64,000 nt of DNA, taken from the NCBI RefSeq assembly GCF_017877055.1, contig NZ_JAGIPG010000002.1, positions 1,302,001 through 1,366,000 of the forward strand. The letters run 5' to 3'. The DNA comes from Neorhizobium galegae (lineage in GTDB: Bacteria > Pseudomonadota > Alphaproteobacteria > Rhizobiales > Rhizobiaceae). Position 1 is the first letter of the stretch. Every line of letters starts with the position of its first letter. The notes beneath the pieces are model-generated. The model saw only the letters and a list, made by a program, of their open reading frames with translations, was not told where the DNA came from and did not search any database. The position numbers were made by a program, and so were the translations under genes. Shown in pieces: positions 1 through 8,879 of the stretch.

Positions 1-224
1 AGCATCGGCCTGCAGCGGCTGCAGGGCCTGAACCCGGCCTCCAGGCACTCGGCAATGGTTTCGAAGAAACTGGTATTCTCGCGTTTCGGCTTGCGGGCCG
101 GGCAGGTGAGGCGGCAGAAAATGCCGGTCGTCTTCACCGCCGCCCAGGCAAAACCTTCATAGGAGGCGTCGCGGGAGACCAGCGCATTGTAAAGGGCGTC
201 GTCGGAGGGGCGTTCGAAAAGCAT
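1..224 (-). CDS. ada: Ada-type methylphosphotriester repair/regulatory protein, N-terminal part (runs off window)
   Basis: The first 74 codons of a minus-strand gene are visible; the rest lies before base 1. They form the zinc-binding methylphosphotriester domain of Ada. Four cysteines at residues 37, 41, 68 and 71 (FCRLTCPARKPK and RPCSRCRP) match the spacing of the E. coli Ada zinc site, in which Cys38 is the methyl acceptor. In that family, methyl transfer from DNA phosphotriesters turns the protein into a transcription activator of alkylation repair genes. Whether this copy also has AraC and O6-methylguanine transferase domains (Ada) or only AraC (AdaA) cannot be seen. The start ATG is at 222-224. 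Confidence 0.85.
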   Translation of the reverse strand, partial: MLFERPSDDALYNALVSRDASYEGFAWAAVKTTGIFCRLTCPARKPKRENTSFFETIAECLEAGFRPCSRCRPM

Positions 225-244
225 GAATCTTTTCTAGCCCGGAA

Positions 245-276
245 CGAAAAAAGGCGCCGCCGAAAAACGGGCGCCT
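245..276 (-). terminator. Rho-independent terminator downstream of the NYN gene
   Basis: Read on the minus strand, AGGCGCC (276-270) pairs with GGCGCCT (258-252) around a loop of about 11 nt, followed by a run of T residues (about 251-247). It sits about 35 bp past the stop of the NYN-domain gene and before the Ada gene on the same strand, so it would separate the two transcripts. Confidence 0.65.
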
Positions 277-309
277 ATTCTTCTTTTTGATATTGCGAAT
301 GCCGGGTGA

Positions 310-885
310 TCAGAGATCGGTGGTTTCGGTCGGTTCCGCGGGGCGCACCGGGCGTTCGGACGGGTCGCGGCCGACTTCCGCCTTCAGCGACACGAGGTCG
401 ATGAAATGGTCGGCCTGGCGGCGCAGGTCGTCGGCGATCATCGGAGGCTGGGTCGCCATGGTCGAAACCACGGAGACCTTGCGGCCCCTGCGCTGCAGGG
501 CTTCCACCAGTGTGGTGAAGTCGCCGTCGCCGGAAAACAGCACGAGGTGGTCGACGGTTTCCGACTGTTCCATGGCATCGATCGCGAGCTCGATGTCCAT
601 GTTGCCCTTGATCTTGCGGCGGCCCATCGAGTCGGTGAATTCCTTGGCCGGCTTGGTGACGACCTTGTACCCGTTGTAGTCGAGCCAGTCGATCAGCGGG
701 CGGATCGAAGAATATTCCTGATCCTCGATCAGGGCTGTGTAGTAATAGGCGCGTAGAAGATAACCGCGCTTCTGAAACGCCTTGAGCAATTTCCGGTAAT
801 CGATGTCGAAACCGAGGCTTTTCGAAGCAGCGTAAAGATTTGCGCCGTCTATGAAGAGAGCAATCTTCTCCCTTGGGTCAAACAT
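310..885 (-). CDS. NYN-domain (LabA/DUF88-type) putative ribonuclease
   Basis: 191 aa, a small single-domain member of the NYN (PIN-like) family, whose proteins are predicted metal-dependent RNA-processing nucleases. Acidic motifs sit where expected: FIDGAN with Asp13 at the N-terminus, NMDIELAIDAM around Asp97, and FSGDGDF with Asp120/Asp122. These would make the divalent-metal site of the PIN/NYN fold. The last 25 residues are Pro/Arg/Glu rich and probably disordered. The ATG at 885 is preceded by GGAG. Proteins of this type commonly lie near rpoZ-rsh in rhizobia. The RNA substrate is unknown. Confidence 0.85.
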   Translation of the reverse strand: MFDPREKIALFIDGANLYAASKSLGFDIDYRKLLKAFQKRGYLLRAYYYTALIEDQEYSSIRPLIDWLDYNGYKVVTKPAKEFTDSMGRRKIKGNMDIELAIDAMEQSETVDHLVLFSGDGDFTTLVEALQRRGRKVSVVSTMATQPPMIADDLRRQADHFIDLVSLKAEVGRDPSERPVRPAEPTETTDL

Positions 886-1174
886 GTGGTCTCCATCCCC
901 TTTTCTTATGAACCTGCTTTGCAGGTGGAGACCTGGTCAATATAAGCCGAACCAAATCTCCGGAATAATCCACTACATTACGAACTATTCATATAACTGT
1001 CATTTATGGCACGATTCATAATAATCCAAGCAGCTTGGGGTTGAATTTCGCGGGCGCCCCCAGAAGACGCTGCGCCGCTTGTCAAAAGTCAATTATCAGG
1101 AAAAACTTGAATTTGCCGCGCAATGGCTGTATCGGGCGTATCAATTCCGGAAATCACCGATCAAAGGACAGGCA

Positions 1175-1582
1175 ATGGCCCGTGTCACAGTAGAAGATTG
1201 CATTGACAAAGTCGACAACAGGTTCGAACTGGTCCTGCTCGCGAGCCATCGCGCCCGCCAGATCTCGCAGGGCGCTTCGATCACCATCGATCGCGACAAT
1301 GACAAAAATCCTGTCGTCGCCCTTCGCGAAATCGCCGACGAGACGCTTTCCCCGGACGACCTCAAGGAAGACCTCATCCATTCGCTGCAGAAGCATGTCG
1401 AAGTGGACGAGCCCGAGCCCGATCCAGCTTCGCTGATCGCTGCCGGCGGCGTGTCCGCCGCTTCGGATCGCGACGAGGAAGACGACGCTCCGGAAGCCGT
1501 TACCTTCGACCAGATGTCGGAAGAGGAACTGCTCGCCGGCATCGAAGGCCTCGTGCCGCCGGAAAAGAGCGACGATTACTAA
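1175..1582 (+). CDS. rpoZ: DNA-directed RNA polymerase omega subunit
   Basis: 135 aa. The N-terminal half begins [20 protein letters not shown] and continues with [11 protein letters not shown], the conserved core of omega, which folds around the C-terminus of beta-prime and aids RNA polymerase assembly. The acidic C-terminal half is the extension seen in alphaproteobacterial omega. The ATG at 1175 was chosen because AAGGA lies 6 bp upstream and the family core begins there; the frame stays open further upstream (to 1079) but without family similarity. The gene is followed by a hairpin and then by rsh, the usual rpoZ-relA/spoT order. Omega is also known to contribute to ppGpp binding by RNA polymerase. 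Confidence 0.95.
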   Translation: MARVTVEDCIDKVDNRFELVLLASHRARQISQGASITIDRDNDKNPVVALREIADETLSPDDLKEDLIHSLQKHVEVDEPEPDPASLIAAGGVSAASDRDEEDDAPEAVTFDQMSEEELLAGIEGLVPPEKSDDY

Positions 1583-1606
1583 GCGAAACATTCGCTTAGC
1601 AAGTTT
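1579..1606 (+). terminator. Hairpin terminator overlapping the rpoZ stop codon
   Basis: CTAAGCGAA (1579-1587) and TTCGCTTAG (1591-1599) form a perfect 9-bp stem with a 3-nt loop, followed by CAAGTTTTC. The left arm contains the TAA stop of rpoZ. The short T tract suggests a weak or attenuating terminator between rpoZ and rsh. Confidence 0.6.
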
Positions 1607-1740
1607 TCGTTCATTCTCTCGCCCTAATCTGCTTGAATGTTTTATGATGGCTGCGCCAATCTTCAGGGTTGGCGCGCCATTTTCTTTTCGTCCGGTGCCC
1701 ATTCTTCGGCACTGAAGCGGTATCGAGGACATTTTTCAGG

Positions 1741-3969
1741 ATGATGCGGCAATACGAGCTCGTGGAGCGGGTTCAGAAATACAAGCCCGAAGCCAACGAA
1801 GCTCTGCTCAACAAGGCCTATGTCTACGCCATGCAGAAGCATGGCCAGCAGAAACGCGCCAGCGGCGACCCCTATATTTCCCATCCGCTCGAAGTTGCCG
1901 CCATCCTCACCGACATGCATCTCGACGAGTCGACGATTGCCGTCGCCCTGCTGCATGACACGATCGAGGATACCACCGCCACCCGGGCCGAGATCGACGA
2001 GCTGTTCGGCGAAGATATCGGCCGGCTGGTCGAGGGCCTCACCAAGCTGAAACGCCTCGACCTCGTGTCCAAGAAGGCCAAGCAGGCGGAAAACCTGCGC
2101 AAGCTGCTGCTCGCCATTTCCGACGACGTGCGTGTCCTGCTCGTCAAGCTCGCCGACCGCCTGCACAACATGCGCACGCTGGAGCACATGAAGGCCGAAC
2201 AGAAGGCGCGCATTTCCGAAGAGACGATGGATATCTATGCGCCGCTGGCCGGCCGCATGGGCATGCAGGACATGCGCGACGAGCTGGAGGAACTCTCCTT
2301 CCGCTACATGAACCCGGAGGCCTATGAGACCGTCACCCAGAGGCTTGTCGATCTCGAAGCCCGCAACGAGGGCCTGATCAAGAAGATCGAGGACGAGTTG
2401 CGCGAGCTGCTGATCGCCAACGGCCTCAAGGATGCCTTCGTCAAGGGCCGCCAGAAGAAGCCCTATTCGGTGTTCCGCAAGATGCAGTCGAAGTCGCTCT
2501 CCTTCGAGCAGCTTTCGGACGTCTACGGCTTCCGCATCGTCGTCGGCGACATTCCGTCCTGTTACCGGGCGCTCGGCATAGTCCATACACGGTGGCGCGT
2601 CGTGCCGGGCCGCTTCAAGGACTATATCTCCAACCCGAAGCAGAACGACTACCGCTCGATCCATACGACGATCGTCGGCCCCTCGCGCCAGCGCATCGAG
2701 CTGCAGATCCGCACCCAGCTGATGCAGGAGATCGCCGAATACGGGATCGCCGCGCACGCGCTCTACAAGGACGGCCGAGGGGCGGTAAAGGGCGGGGAAC
2801 TGCTGCCGAAGGAATCCAACGCCTATTCCTGGCTGCGGCATACGATCGAGTCGCTGGCCGAAGGCGACAATCCGGAAGAGTTCCTGGAACATACCAAGCT
2901 CGAACTGTTCCAGGACCAGGTCTTCTGCTTCACGCCGAAGGGCAAGCTGATCGCCCTGCCGCGCGGCGCCACCCCGATCGATTTCGCCTATGCGGTCCAC
3001 ACCACGATCGGCAACACCACCGTCGGCGCCAAGATCAACGGCCGCATCATGCCGCTCGTCACCCGCCTCAACAATGGCGACGAGGTGGAGATCATCCGCT
3101 CCGGCGTGCAGGTGCCGCCCGCCGCCTGGGAAGAGATCGTCGTGACGGGCAAGGCGCGCTCGGCGATCCGCCGCGCCACCCGCATGGCGATCCGCAAGCA
3201 ATATGCCGGTCTCGGCCACCGGATCCTGGAGCGCACTTTCGAGCGCGCCGGCAAGGTCTTTGCCCGCGATACGCTCAAACCCGCGCTACCCCGCCTGGCG
3301 CACAAGGATGTCGAGGATGCGATCGCCGCCGTCGGCCGCGGTGAGCTTTCCTCGCTCGACGTGCTGCGTGCCGTCTTCCCGGATTACAAGGACGAGCGCG
3401 TCACCGTGAAGCCGGCCGCCGACGACGGCTGGTTCAACATGCGCAGCGCCGCGGGTATGATCTTCAAGCTGCCGAACCAGCGGCGCGTCTCGCCGGAGGA
3501 GCTCGAGGCCGGCCCCGATCCGCTGCCGATCCGCGGCCTCTCGGGCAATCTCCAGGTGCGGTTCGCGCCGAGCGGCGCGGTCCCCGGCGATCGCATCGTC
3601 GGCATCATGGAAAAGGACACGGGCATCACCATCTACCCGATCCAGGCGTCGGCCCTGCAGCGCTTCGACGACCAGCCGGAACGCTGGATCGACGTGCGCT
3701 GGGATCTCGACGAAGCCAACAAATCGCGCTTCCTCGCCCGCATCGAGGTCAACACGCTGAACGAACCCGGCACGCTGGCGACCGTCACCCAGACGATCGC
3801 CCATCTCGACATCAACATCCGCACGCTCACCATGGGTAGCAATCGCGCCGCCGATTTTTCCGAGATCACCATGGAAGTCGAGGTCTGGGACTTAAGGCAG
3901 CTGAACCAGTTGTTGAGCCAGATGAAGGATCTCGATTGCGTGGCGAATGTGAAGCGGGTGTATGACTGA
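1741..3969 (+). CDS. rsh: Bifunctional (p)ppGpp synthetase/hydrolase (RelA/SpoT homolog, Rsh)
   Basis: 742 aa, normal length for a long Rsh enzyme, the cytosolic master of the stringent response. Domains in order: HD hydrolase (SGDPYISHP about 41-49; His72-Asp73 in LLHDTIEDT), RelA/SpoT synthetase (about 230-350), TGS (FTPKGKLIALPRGATPIDFA, about 400) and a C-terminal ACT domain (RIEVNTLNEPGTLATV). Because the HD motif is intact, it should both make and degrade (p)ppGpp, as expected where a single Rsh serves an alphaproteobacterium. Start: two ATGs at 1741 and 1744 follow CAGG; the frame is also open from a TTG at 1669 but that stretch is not family-like. It lies directly after rpoZ. Confidence 0.96.
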   Translation: MMRQYELVERVQKYKPEANEALLNKAYVYAMQKHGQQKRASGDPYISHPLEVAAILTDMHLDESTIAVALLHDTIEDTTATRAEIDELFGEDIGRLVEGLTKLKRLDLVSKKAKQAENLRKLLLAISDDVRVLLVKLADRLHNMRTLEHMKAEQKARISEETMDIYAPLAGRMGMQDMRDELEELSFRYMNPEAYETVTQRLVDLEARNEGLIKKIEDELRELLIANGLKDAFVKGRQKKPYSVFRKMQSKSLSFEQLSDVYGFRIVVGDIPSCYRALGIVHTRWRVVPGRFKDYISNPKQNDYRSIHTTIVGPSRQRIELQIRTQLMQEIAEYGIAAHALYKDGRGAVKGGELLPKESNAYSWLRHTIESLAEGDNPEEFLEHTKLELFQDQVFCFTPKGKLIALPRGATPIDFAYAVHTTIGNTTVGAKINGRIMPLVTRLNNGDEVEIIRSGVQVPPAAWEEIVVTGKARSAIRRATRMAIRKQYAGLGHRILERTFERAGKVFARDTLKPALPRLAHKDVEDAIAAVGRGELSSLDVLRAVFPDYKDERVTVKPAADDGWFNMRSAAGMIFKLPNQRRVSPEELEAGPDPLPIRGLSGNLQVRFAPSGAVPGDRIVGIMEKDTGITIYPIQASALQRFDDQPERWIDVRWDLDEANKSRFLARIEVNTLNEPGTLATVTQTIAHLDINIRTLTMGSNRAADFSEITMEVEVWDLRQLNQLLSQMKDLDCVANVKRVYD

Positions 3970-3982
3970 GGGGAGGGGCAAT

Positions 3983-4013
3983 CTCCTTCTCCCCCGCAAG
4001 GGGGGAAAAGGAG
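3983..4013. repeat. Mosaic-element-like palindrome between convergent genes
   Basis: CTCCTTCTCCCCC and GGGGGGAAAAGGAG form a long imperfect stem with a GCAA loop in the 68-bp gap between rsh and the convergent FAD gene. The C-run/G-run sequence matches the arms of the Rhizobium-type mosaic repeats at 26253-26396 and 33021-33172. It could also act as a bidirectional terminator. Confidence 0.5.
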
Positions 4014-4037
4014 CCTGAGGTGCCGCCCGCCTGACAA

Positions 4038-5516
4038 TCAGCCCTGTACCGTCTCTGCCTGGCCCACCACCACAGCCGCCTCGCTCGCATCCCGCACGAA
4101 TGCCCCCTGCGCCCGCAGCGTCGATTGCAGCTCCGCAATATTCACATCCCGCGGCGTCACCCCACGATTGGCCGCAATACCCGCCGCGGCACCCGCCGCC
4201 TGTCCCGTCAGCCAGCATTGCGGAATTTCGCGCATGAAACCGTGGCTGTTGGCATCGCAGGAGATATGCCGTCCGGCGGCCAGCAGTCCGTTCAGTCTGG
4301 CCGGCACGAGCGCCCCGTAAGGCACGGAGATCACCGGAAATTTCGGCGAGACCGAGGGGCTGACGCCGATCTCGTCCGGCAGCACCTTACCCTCGGGCCA
4401 CTGCCCGCGCTCGACCCTGCCGACGCCCGCGAGCCGCCGCGTATGCCGGACCCCGAGCTGCGGCGCACTGAGCAGCATATAGGCATCCTTGAAACCGGGT
4501 GCGTGCATCTTGAAGAACTCGCAATGCGACTGCATGAACCGGTGCGAGCGGATTTCGACTTCCGTCATGTCGTCGACATTGAGCGCCGAAAGCCCCGATT
4601 GCCGCGGCCCGAGGAACAGTGCGATGTCGTTGCGCCACGAGACATAGGGTGTCTGGAAGAAACCGAGCTGGTCGCGCCCGAGCGTGTTGAAGTCGGTAAA
4701 CGCCTGTTCCTGCTCTGATCGGAAGGCGAGCCATGCCGCCATGTCCACGCCGCCCAGCATGAAGCCGGTATTCATCGAGTGATGCACGTCGCCTTCCTCG
4801 ATATCGGCCTCGAAACTCGCTCCCGCACGGGCAAAAACGTCGCCATCGCCGGTGCAGTCCACCACGACCTTGGCCATGATCCCCTGGCGGCCTTCCTTGC
4901 TTTCGAAGATGACGCCCTTGACCGCGCCGTCCTCGACCACCGGCGTCGCCGCCCAGGAATGGAAGACGATCCTGACGCCCGCCTCGATCAGCATTTCCTG
5001 CGAGGTCAGCTTCAGCCGCTCGGGATCGATGGTCGGCGCCCAGGTGACGATGCCGTGGAAGGCGGAGGTGCGCAGCCGCCAGTATTTTGCAAGGTCCGCG
5101 TCCCGCTGTCCCCACAGGCTCCTGTCCGGCCCGGCGACGGCTTCACGGGGAAGACGGCCGAGAACCTCCTCGGCAAAGCCGCGAATGACCTGCCGCCCGT
5201 CCCAGTCGGTCATCCGATCGATCCAGATCACCACGCCGCCGGTGGAAAGTCCGCCGAGATGATTGTAGCGCTCCAGCACCACGACCTCCGCGCCGGTTCT
5301 AGCAGCGGCGAGCGCCGCGGCGGTTCCGGATGGTCCGCCGCCCACAACCAGCACGTCGCAGCGATGATAGACGGGAATATCGCGGGCCTCTTCCCTGAGG
5401 ACACCTTCTCCGTTGCGGCGGGGGAAGACATATTGCCCTGATTCAAAGATGTCGGAGCTCAGGAAGCGGTTCTCGTTCTGGCGTATCTCCTTCACCGATA
5501 CGTTGCGATCATTCAT
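4038..5516 (-). CDS. FAD-dependent oxidoreductase (FAD_oxidored family)
   Basis: 492 aa. A Rossmann dinucleotide site VLVVGGGPSGTAAALAAA lies at about residues 55-72, with Glu82 (VVVLE) ending the second strand to bind the FAD ribose. LGGLSTGGVV follows, and VVVDCTGDGDVFARAG is the second FAD contact typical of this family. Members are soluble flavoproteins of mostly unknown substrate, often beside sugar or organic-acid catabolism genes; no such partner is seen here, so the substrate is open. The ATG at 5516 is chosen because AGGAGGA (5521-5527, read on minus) precedes it by about 4 bp. The frame continues to 5603 but without family similarity. There is no signal peptide. Confidence 0.85.
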   Translation of the reverse strand: MNDRNVSVKEIRQNENRFLSSDIFESGQYVFPRRNGEGVLREEARDIPVYHRCDVLVVGGGPSGTAAALAAARTGAEVVVLERYNHLGGLSTGGVVIWIDRMTDWDGRQVIRGFAEEVLGRLPREAVAGPDRSLWGQRDADLAKYWRLRTSAFHGIVTWAPTIDPERLKLTSQEMLIEAGVRIVFHSWAATPVVEDGAVKGVIFESKEGRQGIMAKVVVDCTGDGDVFARAGASFEADIEEGDVHHSMNTGFMLGGVDMAAWLAFRSEQEQAFTDFNTLGRDQLGFFQTPYVSWRNDIALFLGPRQSGLSALNVDDMTEVEIRSHRFMQSHCEFFKMHAPGFKDAYMLLSAPQLGVRHTRRLAGVGRVERGQWPEGKVLPDEIGVSPSVSPKFPVISVPYGALVPARLNGLLAAGRHISCDANSHGFMREIPQCWLTGQAAGAAAGIAANRGVTPRDVNIAELQSTLRAQGAFVRDASEAAVVVGQAETVQG

Positions 5517-5698
5517 GGCATCCTCCTCATTTCCGCCGGCTGTCGCGCCCGACGAGCCCGGGGGGGATTTAGCCAAGGAAAAGGCTGCTCGGAAAGACAC
5601 CAATCCGCCGATAGAGCTTTCTCGATTTGGGTTAGGATCGGCCCCGGAGCGCGAGCAAAAGGCCCTGATGATGGCTTCGAACCCGGAGCCGGCGGTTG

Positions 5699-6352
5699 TC
5701 AGCCGGCCGATGCGGCCATGAAAACAGCCAGCTGGGCGTCGAAAGCCCGCTTGTATGCGGGCCGCTCTTCGCCGCGGGCGACATAGGCGGAAAGGTTCGG
5801 ATAGTCGTCCAGGATATCCGAAGATGCTTTCAACCGGAGCAGTACCGACACCATCAGAAGGTCACCGGCGCTGAAAGTACCATCCAGCCAGTCGGCGTCG
5901 CCGAGACGGCGGGAAAGATCGGCCAGCCGTTTCCGGATACTGTCCTCGAGGGCGCTCAGACGCTTTTCGTACCAGGGTTCGTCGCGCTCGAGGATCCTGG
6001 CGAGACTGCGGTCGAAGATCGGCGGCTCCACGGTGTTGAGTGCGGCGAACATCCATGCGATGGCGCGTGCCCGGGCATTGGCATCGGCTGGCAGCAGGCC
6101 TCCGTGCCGTTCCGCGATATGGAGCACGATCGCTCCCGACTCGAACAGCGCGAGATCGCCTTCTTCATAGGTCGGAATCTGCCCGAAAGGCTGAAGTGCC
6201 AGATGCGCGGGCTCCTTCATAGCCTTGAACGAAACAAGACGAACATCGTAAGGCTGTCCCGCTTCTTCGAGCGCCCAGCGAACGCGCATGTCACGCGCCA
6301 ACCCTCTGCCACGGTCCGGCGACCGTTCGAAGGCGGTGATAGTAATGGTCAT
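5699..6352 (-). CDS. Glutathione S-transferase family protein
   Basis: 217 aa, standard GST length. The N-terminal thioredoxin-like domain runs to about residue 85 and carries the cis-proline glutathione-binding region PFGQIPTYEEGDLALFESGAI (Ile-Pro, then Glu-Ser contacting the gamma-glutamyl group). The rest is the all-helical GST C-terminal domain, ending with a DLLMVSVLLRL segment like the family N-capping box region. Cytosolic GSTs conjugate glutathione to electrophiles or reduce peroxides; the class and substrate cannot be assigned. It is flanked by an unrelated oxidoreductase and by 300 bp of non-coding DNA, so it is probably monocistronic. Confidence 0.85.
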   Translation of the reverse strand: MTITITAFERSPDRGRGLARDMRVRWALEEAGQPYDVRLVSFKAMKEPAHLALQPFGQIPTYEEGDLALFESGAIVLHIAERHGGLLPADANARARAIAWMFAALNTVEPPIFDRSLARILERDEPWYEKRLSALEDSIRKRLADLSRRLGDADWLDGTFSAGDLLMVSVLLRLKASSDILDDYPNLSAYVARGEERPAYKRAFDAQLAVFMAASAG

Positions 6353-6655
6353 CGTCGTCCTCCATGGCTTGTTCGTCTTGAAGACGGCCGGCTAAACGCG
6401 ATTCCGACATCCGTGCTCAAACAATGCCTGCCGTCATATCAAATAGGGCTCAAAGGCGCACGTTCCCTCTGCTTTGGAGTGTCGGCTTCTCCGCAAGTTG
6501 GAACCTGACGAACGCGGACGCTCGCCCATTTCCTGCGCATCCCCGTTAACCCGCCATGCTTCCCACGCAGGGCTGCCCGGCGGTTGCGGCGTTGGTAAAG
6601 CGCGATGCCGCGTCTTATGTTGTTGCAGTGCAATATGAGAAGGAAGAAAGACGTC
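6353..6655. other. Intergenic region, nothing recognisable
   Basis: About 300 bp between the divergent GST and DUF3563 genes. It must contain both promoters, but no clear sigma-70 boxes, operator palindrome or RNA structure could be picked out by eye. Short open frames on the minus strand (6434-6910) look like shadows. Confidence 0.4.
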
Positions 6656-6811
6656 ATGTTTGACACAGTACGCAAGTTCGCCCGCGCTTTCCGCGTCCCC
6701 ACTACCCAGGACCGCGAAGTCGCTTACCTGAACGAAGCCAACGACCGGATCGACCTCGAATACCGCATGCGCCAGATCGACCGCGGCATGTTCCGCAAGT
6801 CGGGTTTCTAA
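6656..6811 (+). CDS. DUF3563 small protein
   Basis: 51 aa, beginning MFDTVRKFARAF. The core REVAYLNEANDRIDLEYRMRQI followed by DRGMF is the signature of the DUF3563 family of tiny proteins found in many copies in Rhizobiales and Burkholderiales. The family pattern is an aromatic/basic N-terminus, then LNE-x-DLE-x-R-x-REIDRG. Function is unknown; there is no membrane segment or signal peptide. The ATG at 6656 was chosen because AAGGAAG lies about 11 bp upstream and the family begins at MFDT/MFNP; the frame is open to 6605 with non-family residues. Confidence 0.8.
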   Translation: MFDTVRKFARAFRVPTTQDREVAYLNEANDRIDLEYRMRQIDRGMFRKSGF

Positions 6812-7044
6812 GCGGCACGTTTCGACCGGCCACCCGTTCGCGCGGAAAATTGCCGCGCGGCAGTTGCAGGTCTTCGTGTGCCGCCTCGATGCGGCCGAAG
6901 ACCCGATCACCTCCGCGAAAACCTTGTCTCATGCGAGACGGGCCAATTTTCGCCATCATCTTCGGCTTGGGCTAGAGCCTGTTCGATCGAAGATTCCCGC
7001 AGCCCCACGGATGAATATCCCGCTGCCGAACCAGATGCGCACCC

Positions 7045-7605
7045 ATGCCGTTTCGCCGCCGTACACCGCTTGCATTTCGTGAAAGACTGCGCCGTGCCGT
7101 CCTGCCTCCCAGGGGCTTCCGCCGCGTCCTCGATTACTATCGCCTGAAAGTGATGCGCATCGGCGGCTCCCCCCATGCGGTCGCGGCAGGGCTTGCGATC
7201 GGCGTGGTCAGCGCCTGGACGCCGTTTCTCGGCCTCCACATCCTGTTTGCCATCCCGCTCGCCTATCTCTTCGGCGGCAGCATGATCGCAGCAGCGCTCG
7301 GCACCACCTTTGCCAATCCCATCACCTGTCCGATCATCTGGCCGCTCACCTGGAAGATCGGCGAGACGATGCTCGGCCACGAAGCCGCCGGCCATGACAG
7401 TCTCGATCTGGGCAGGCTTTTTCATCACCTCGATGTCTCGCAGCTCTGGCGGCCGATCCTGGAGCCGATGCTGATCGGCTCCCTGCCGCCGGGCATCCTG
7501 TGCGGTCTGGTTTTCTATGCCGTCACGTATCTGGGCGTGCGCAGTTTCCGTAACCGGCGGCTGGAACGCTTGACGGCGCGGGCCGGAGCCCTCAAGTCAG
7601 TATAG
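7045..7605 (+). CDS. DUF2062 membrane protein
   Basis: 186 aa. After a basic N-terminus (residues 1-35) come the DUF2062 hallmarks: GGSPHAVAAGLAIGV, then SAWTPFLGLHILFAIPLAYLF, and the loop TFANPITCPIIWPLTWKIGE. There are three hydrophobic segments, so it is an inner-membrane protein of unknown function. It is frequently the gene just upstream of acpS in Rhizobiaceae, as here, where the spacing to acpS is 39 bp. The ATG at 7045 gives the basic MPFRRR start usual for the family. Confidence 0.85.
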   Translation: MPFRRRTPLAFRERLRRAVLPPRGFRRVLDYYRLKVMRIGGSPHAVAAGLAIGVVSAWTPFLGLHILFAIPLAYLFGGSMIAAALGTTFANPITCPIIWPLTWKIGETMLGHEAAGHDSLDLGRLFHHLDVSQLWRPILEPMLIGSLPPGILCGLVFYAVTYLGVRSFRNRRLERLTARAGALKSV

Positions 7606-7644
7606 AACTGACGAGAACCGGCCGGGCGCCGCAGGGGAGATTTC

Positions 7645-8046
7645 ATGATCATCGGCATGGGTAGCGACCTCATCGACATAAGACGCGTGGAGAAATCCAT
7701 CGAACGGTTCGGCGAGCGTTTCACCCATCGCTGTTTCACCGAGATCGAGCGGGCGAAATCCGATCGCCGCCAGAACCGCGCCGCCTCCTATGCCAAGCGT
7801 TTCGCCGCCAAGGAGGCGTGCTCCAAGGCGCTCGGCACCGGCATCGCCCATGGCGTGTTCTGGAAGGACATGGGTGTCGTCAACCTGCCCGGCGGGAGAC
7901 CGACCATGGTCCTCACCAATGGTGCCGCCGAACGTCTGGCGAGCATGATGCCGGCAGGCCACGAAGCGGTTATTCACATCACCATCACCGACGAATACCC
8001 TTACGCACAGGCCTTTGTGGTGATCGAAGCGCACCCCGCGCCCTAA
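7645..8046 (+). CDS. acpS: Holo-[acyl-carrier-protein] synthase
   Basis: 133 aa, normal size. AcpS transfers 4'-phosphopantetheine from CoA to a serine of apo-ACP, activating it for fatty-acid synthesis. The magnesium-binding motifs are present: [13 protein letters not shown] (Asp8) at the N-terminus and [16 protein letters not shown] with the catalytic Glu in the KEA element. The ATG at 7645 has GGGGAGA 4 bp upstream. It begins the acpS-lepB-rnc-era cluster, a conserved alphaproteobacterial order. Confidence 0.95.
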   Translation: MIIGMGSDLIDIRRVEKSIERFGERFTHRCFTEIERAKSDRRQNRAASYAKRFAAKEACSKALGTGIAHGVFWKDMGVVNLPGGRPTMVLTNGAAERLASMMPAGHEAVIHITITDEYPYAQAFVVIEAHPAP

Positions 8047-8129
8047 TCGACCATTGCCGCCGCTTTGCGAAGGGTTTAGAGAACGCAAAACCGCTGGCAA
8101 CAGCCGCGCCGAACAGAAAGACGTCAAAC

Positions 8130-8879
8130 GTGTCCGACAAAGCCGAGACCAAGTCGCAGAACAGCCTCTGGGAAAACATCAAGGTCATCATCCAGGCTCT
8201 GCTGCTGGCAATGGTGATCCGCACCGTGCTGTTCCAGCCCTTCACCATCCCGTCCGGCTCGATGATGCCGACCCTGCTCGTCGGCGACTATATCTTCGTC
8301 AACAAGTTCGCCTACGGTTATTCGAAATATTCGCTGCCCTTCTCGCCCGACCTGTTCTCCGGCCGTATCCTGGAATTCAACGAACCCAAGCGCGGCGACG
8401 TCATCGTCTTCCGTCTGCCGAGCCATCCGGACATCGACTATATCAAGCGCCTGATCGGCCTGCCGGGCGACCGCGTCCAGGTTACGAATGGCGTATTGTT
8501 CCTGAACGGCAAACCGGTTCCCAAACAGGGCGACGGCACCTTCACCTCAGATTACAGCCTCGATCCGGGAACCGACGTGCCGGTCTTCCGCGAAACGCTG
8601 GACAACGGCGTGACCTATGACACGCTCGACCATTCGCCGGTTTCGCGCGGCGACAACACCCAGGAATTCGTGGTTCCCGCCGGCCATTATTTCTTCATGG
8701 GCGACAACCGCGACAACTCGCTCGACAGCCGTTTCGACGTTGGTTACGTGCCCGCCGAAAACCTGGTCGGCCGCGCCAGCGTCATCTTCTTCTCGCTCGG
8801 CAACGACACCTCGTTCCGCGAGATCTGGAAATGGCCGACCAACATGCGCTGGGATCGGATTTTCAAGGTCGTTCGGTGA
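8130..8879 (+). CDS. lepB: Signal peptidase I
   Basis: 249 aa. Inner-membrane serine protease that removes signal peptides from Sec and Tat exported proteins. One N-terminal membrane segment (about 17-36) is followed by box B, IPSGSMMPTLLVGDYIFVNK, with nucleophile Ser44. Box D is DIDYIKRLIGLPGD with the general base Lys106, and box E is MGDNRDNSLDSR. The start is a GTG at 8130 giving MSDKAETKSQ, the usual rhizobial N-terminus; upstream codons in frame overlap acpS and are not family-like. Its TGA overlaps the ATG of rnc (TGATG), indicating translational coupling. Confidence 0.95.
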   Translation: MSDKAETKSQNSLWENIKVIIQALLLAMVIRTVLFQPFTIPSGSMMPTLLVGDYIFVNKFAYGYSKYSLPFSPDLFSGRILEFNEPKRGDVIVFRLPSHPDIDYIKRLIGLPGDRVQVTNGVLFLNGKPVPKQGDGTFTSDYSLDPGTDVPVFRETLDNGVTYDTLDHSPVSRGDNTQEFVVPAGHYFFMGDNRDNSLDSRFDVGYVPAENLVGRASVIFFSLGNDTSFREIWKWPTNMRWDRIFKVVR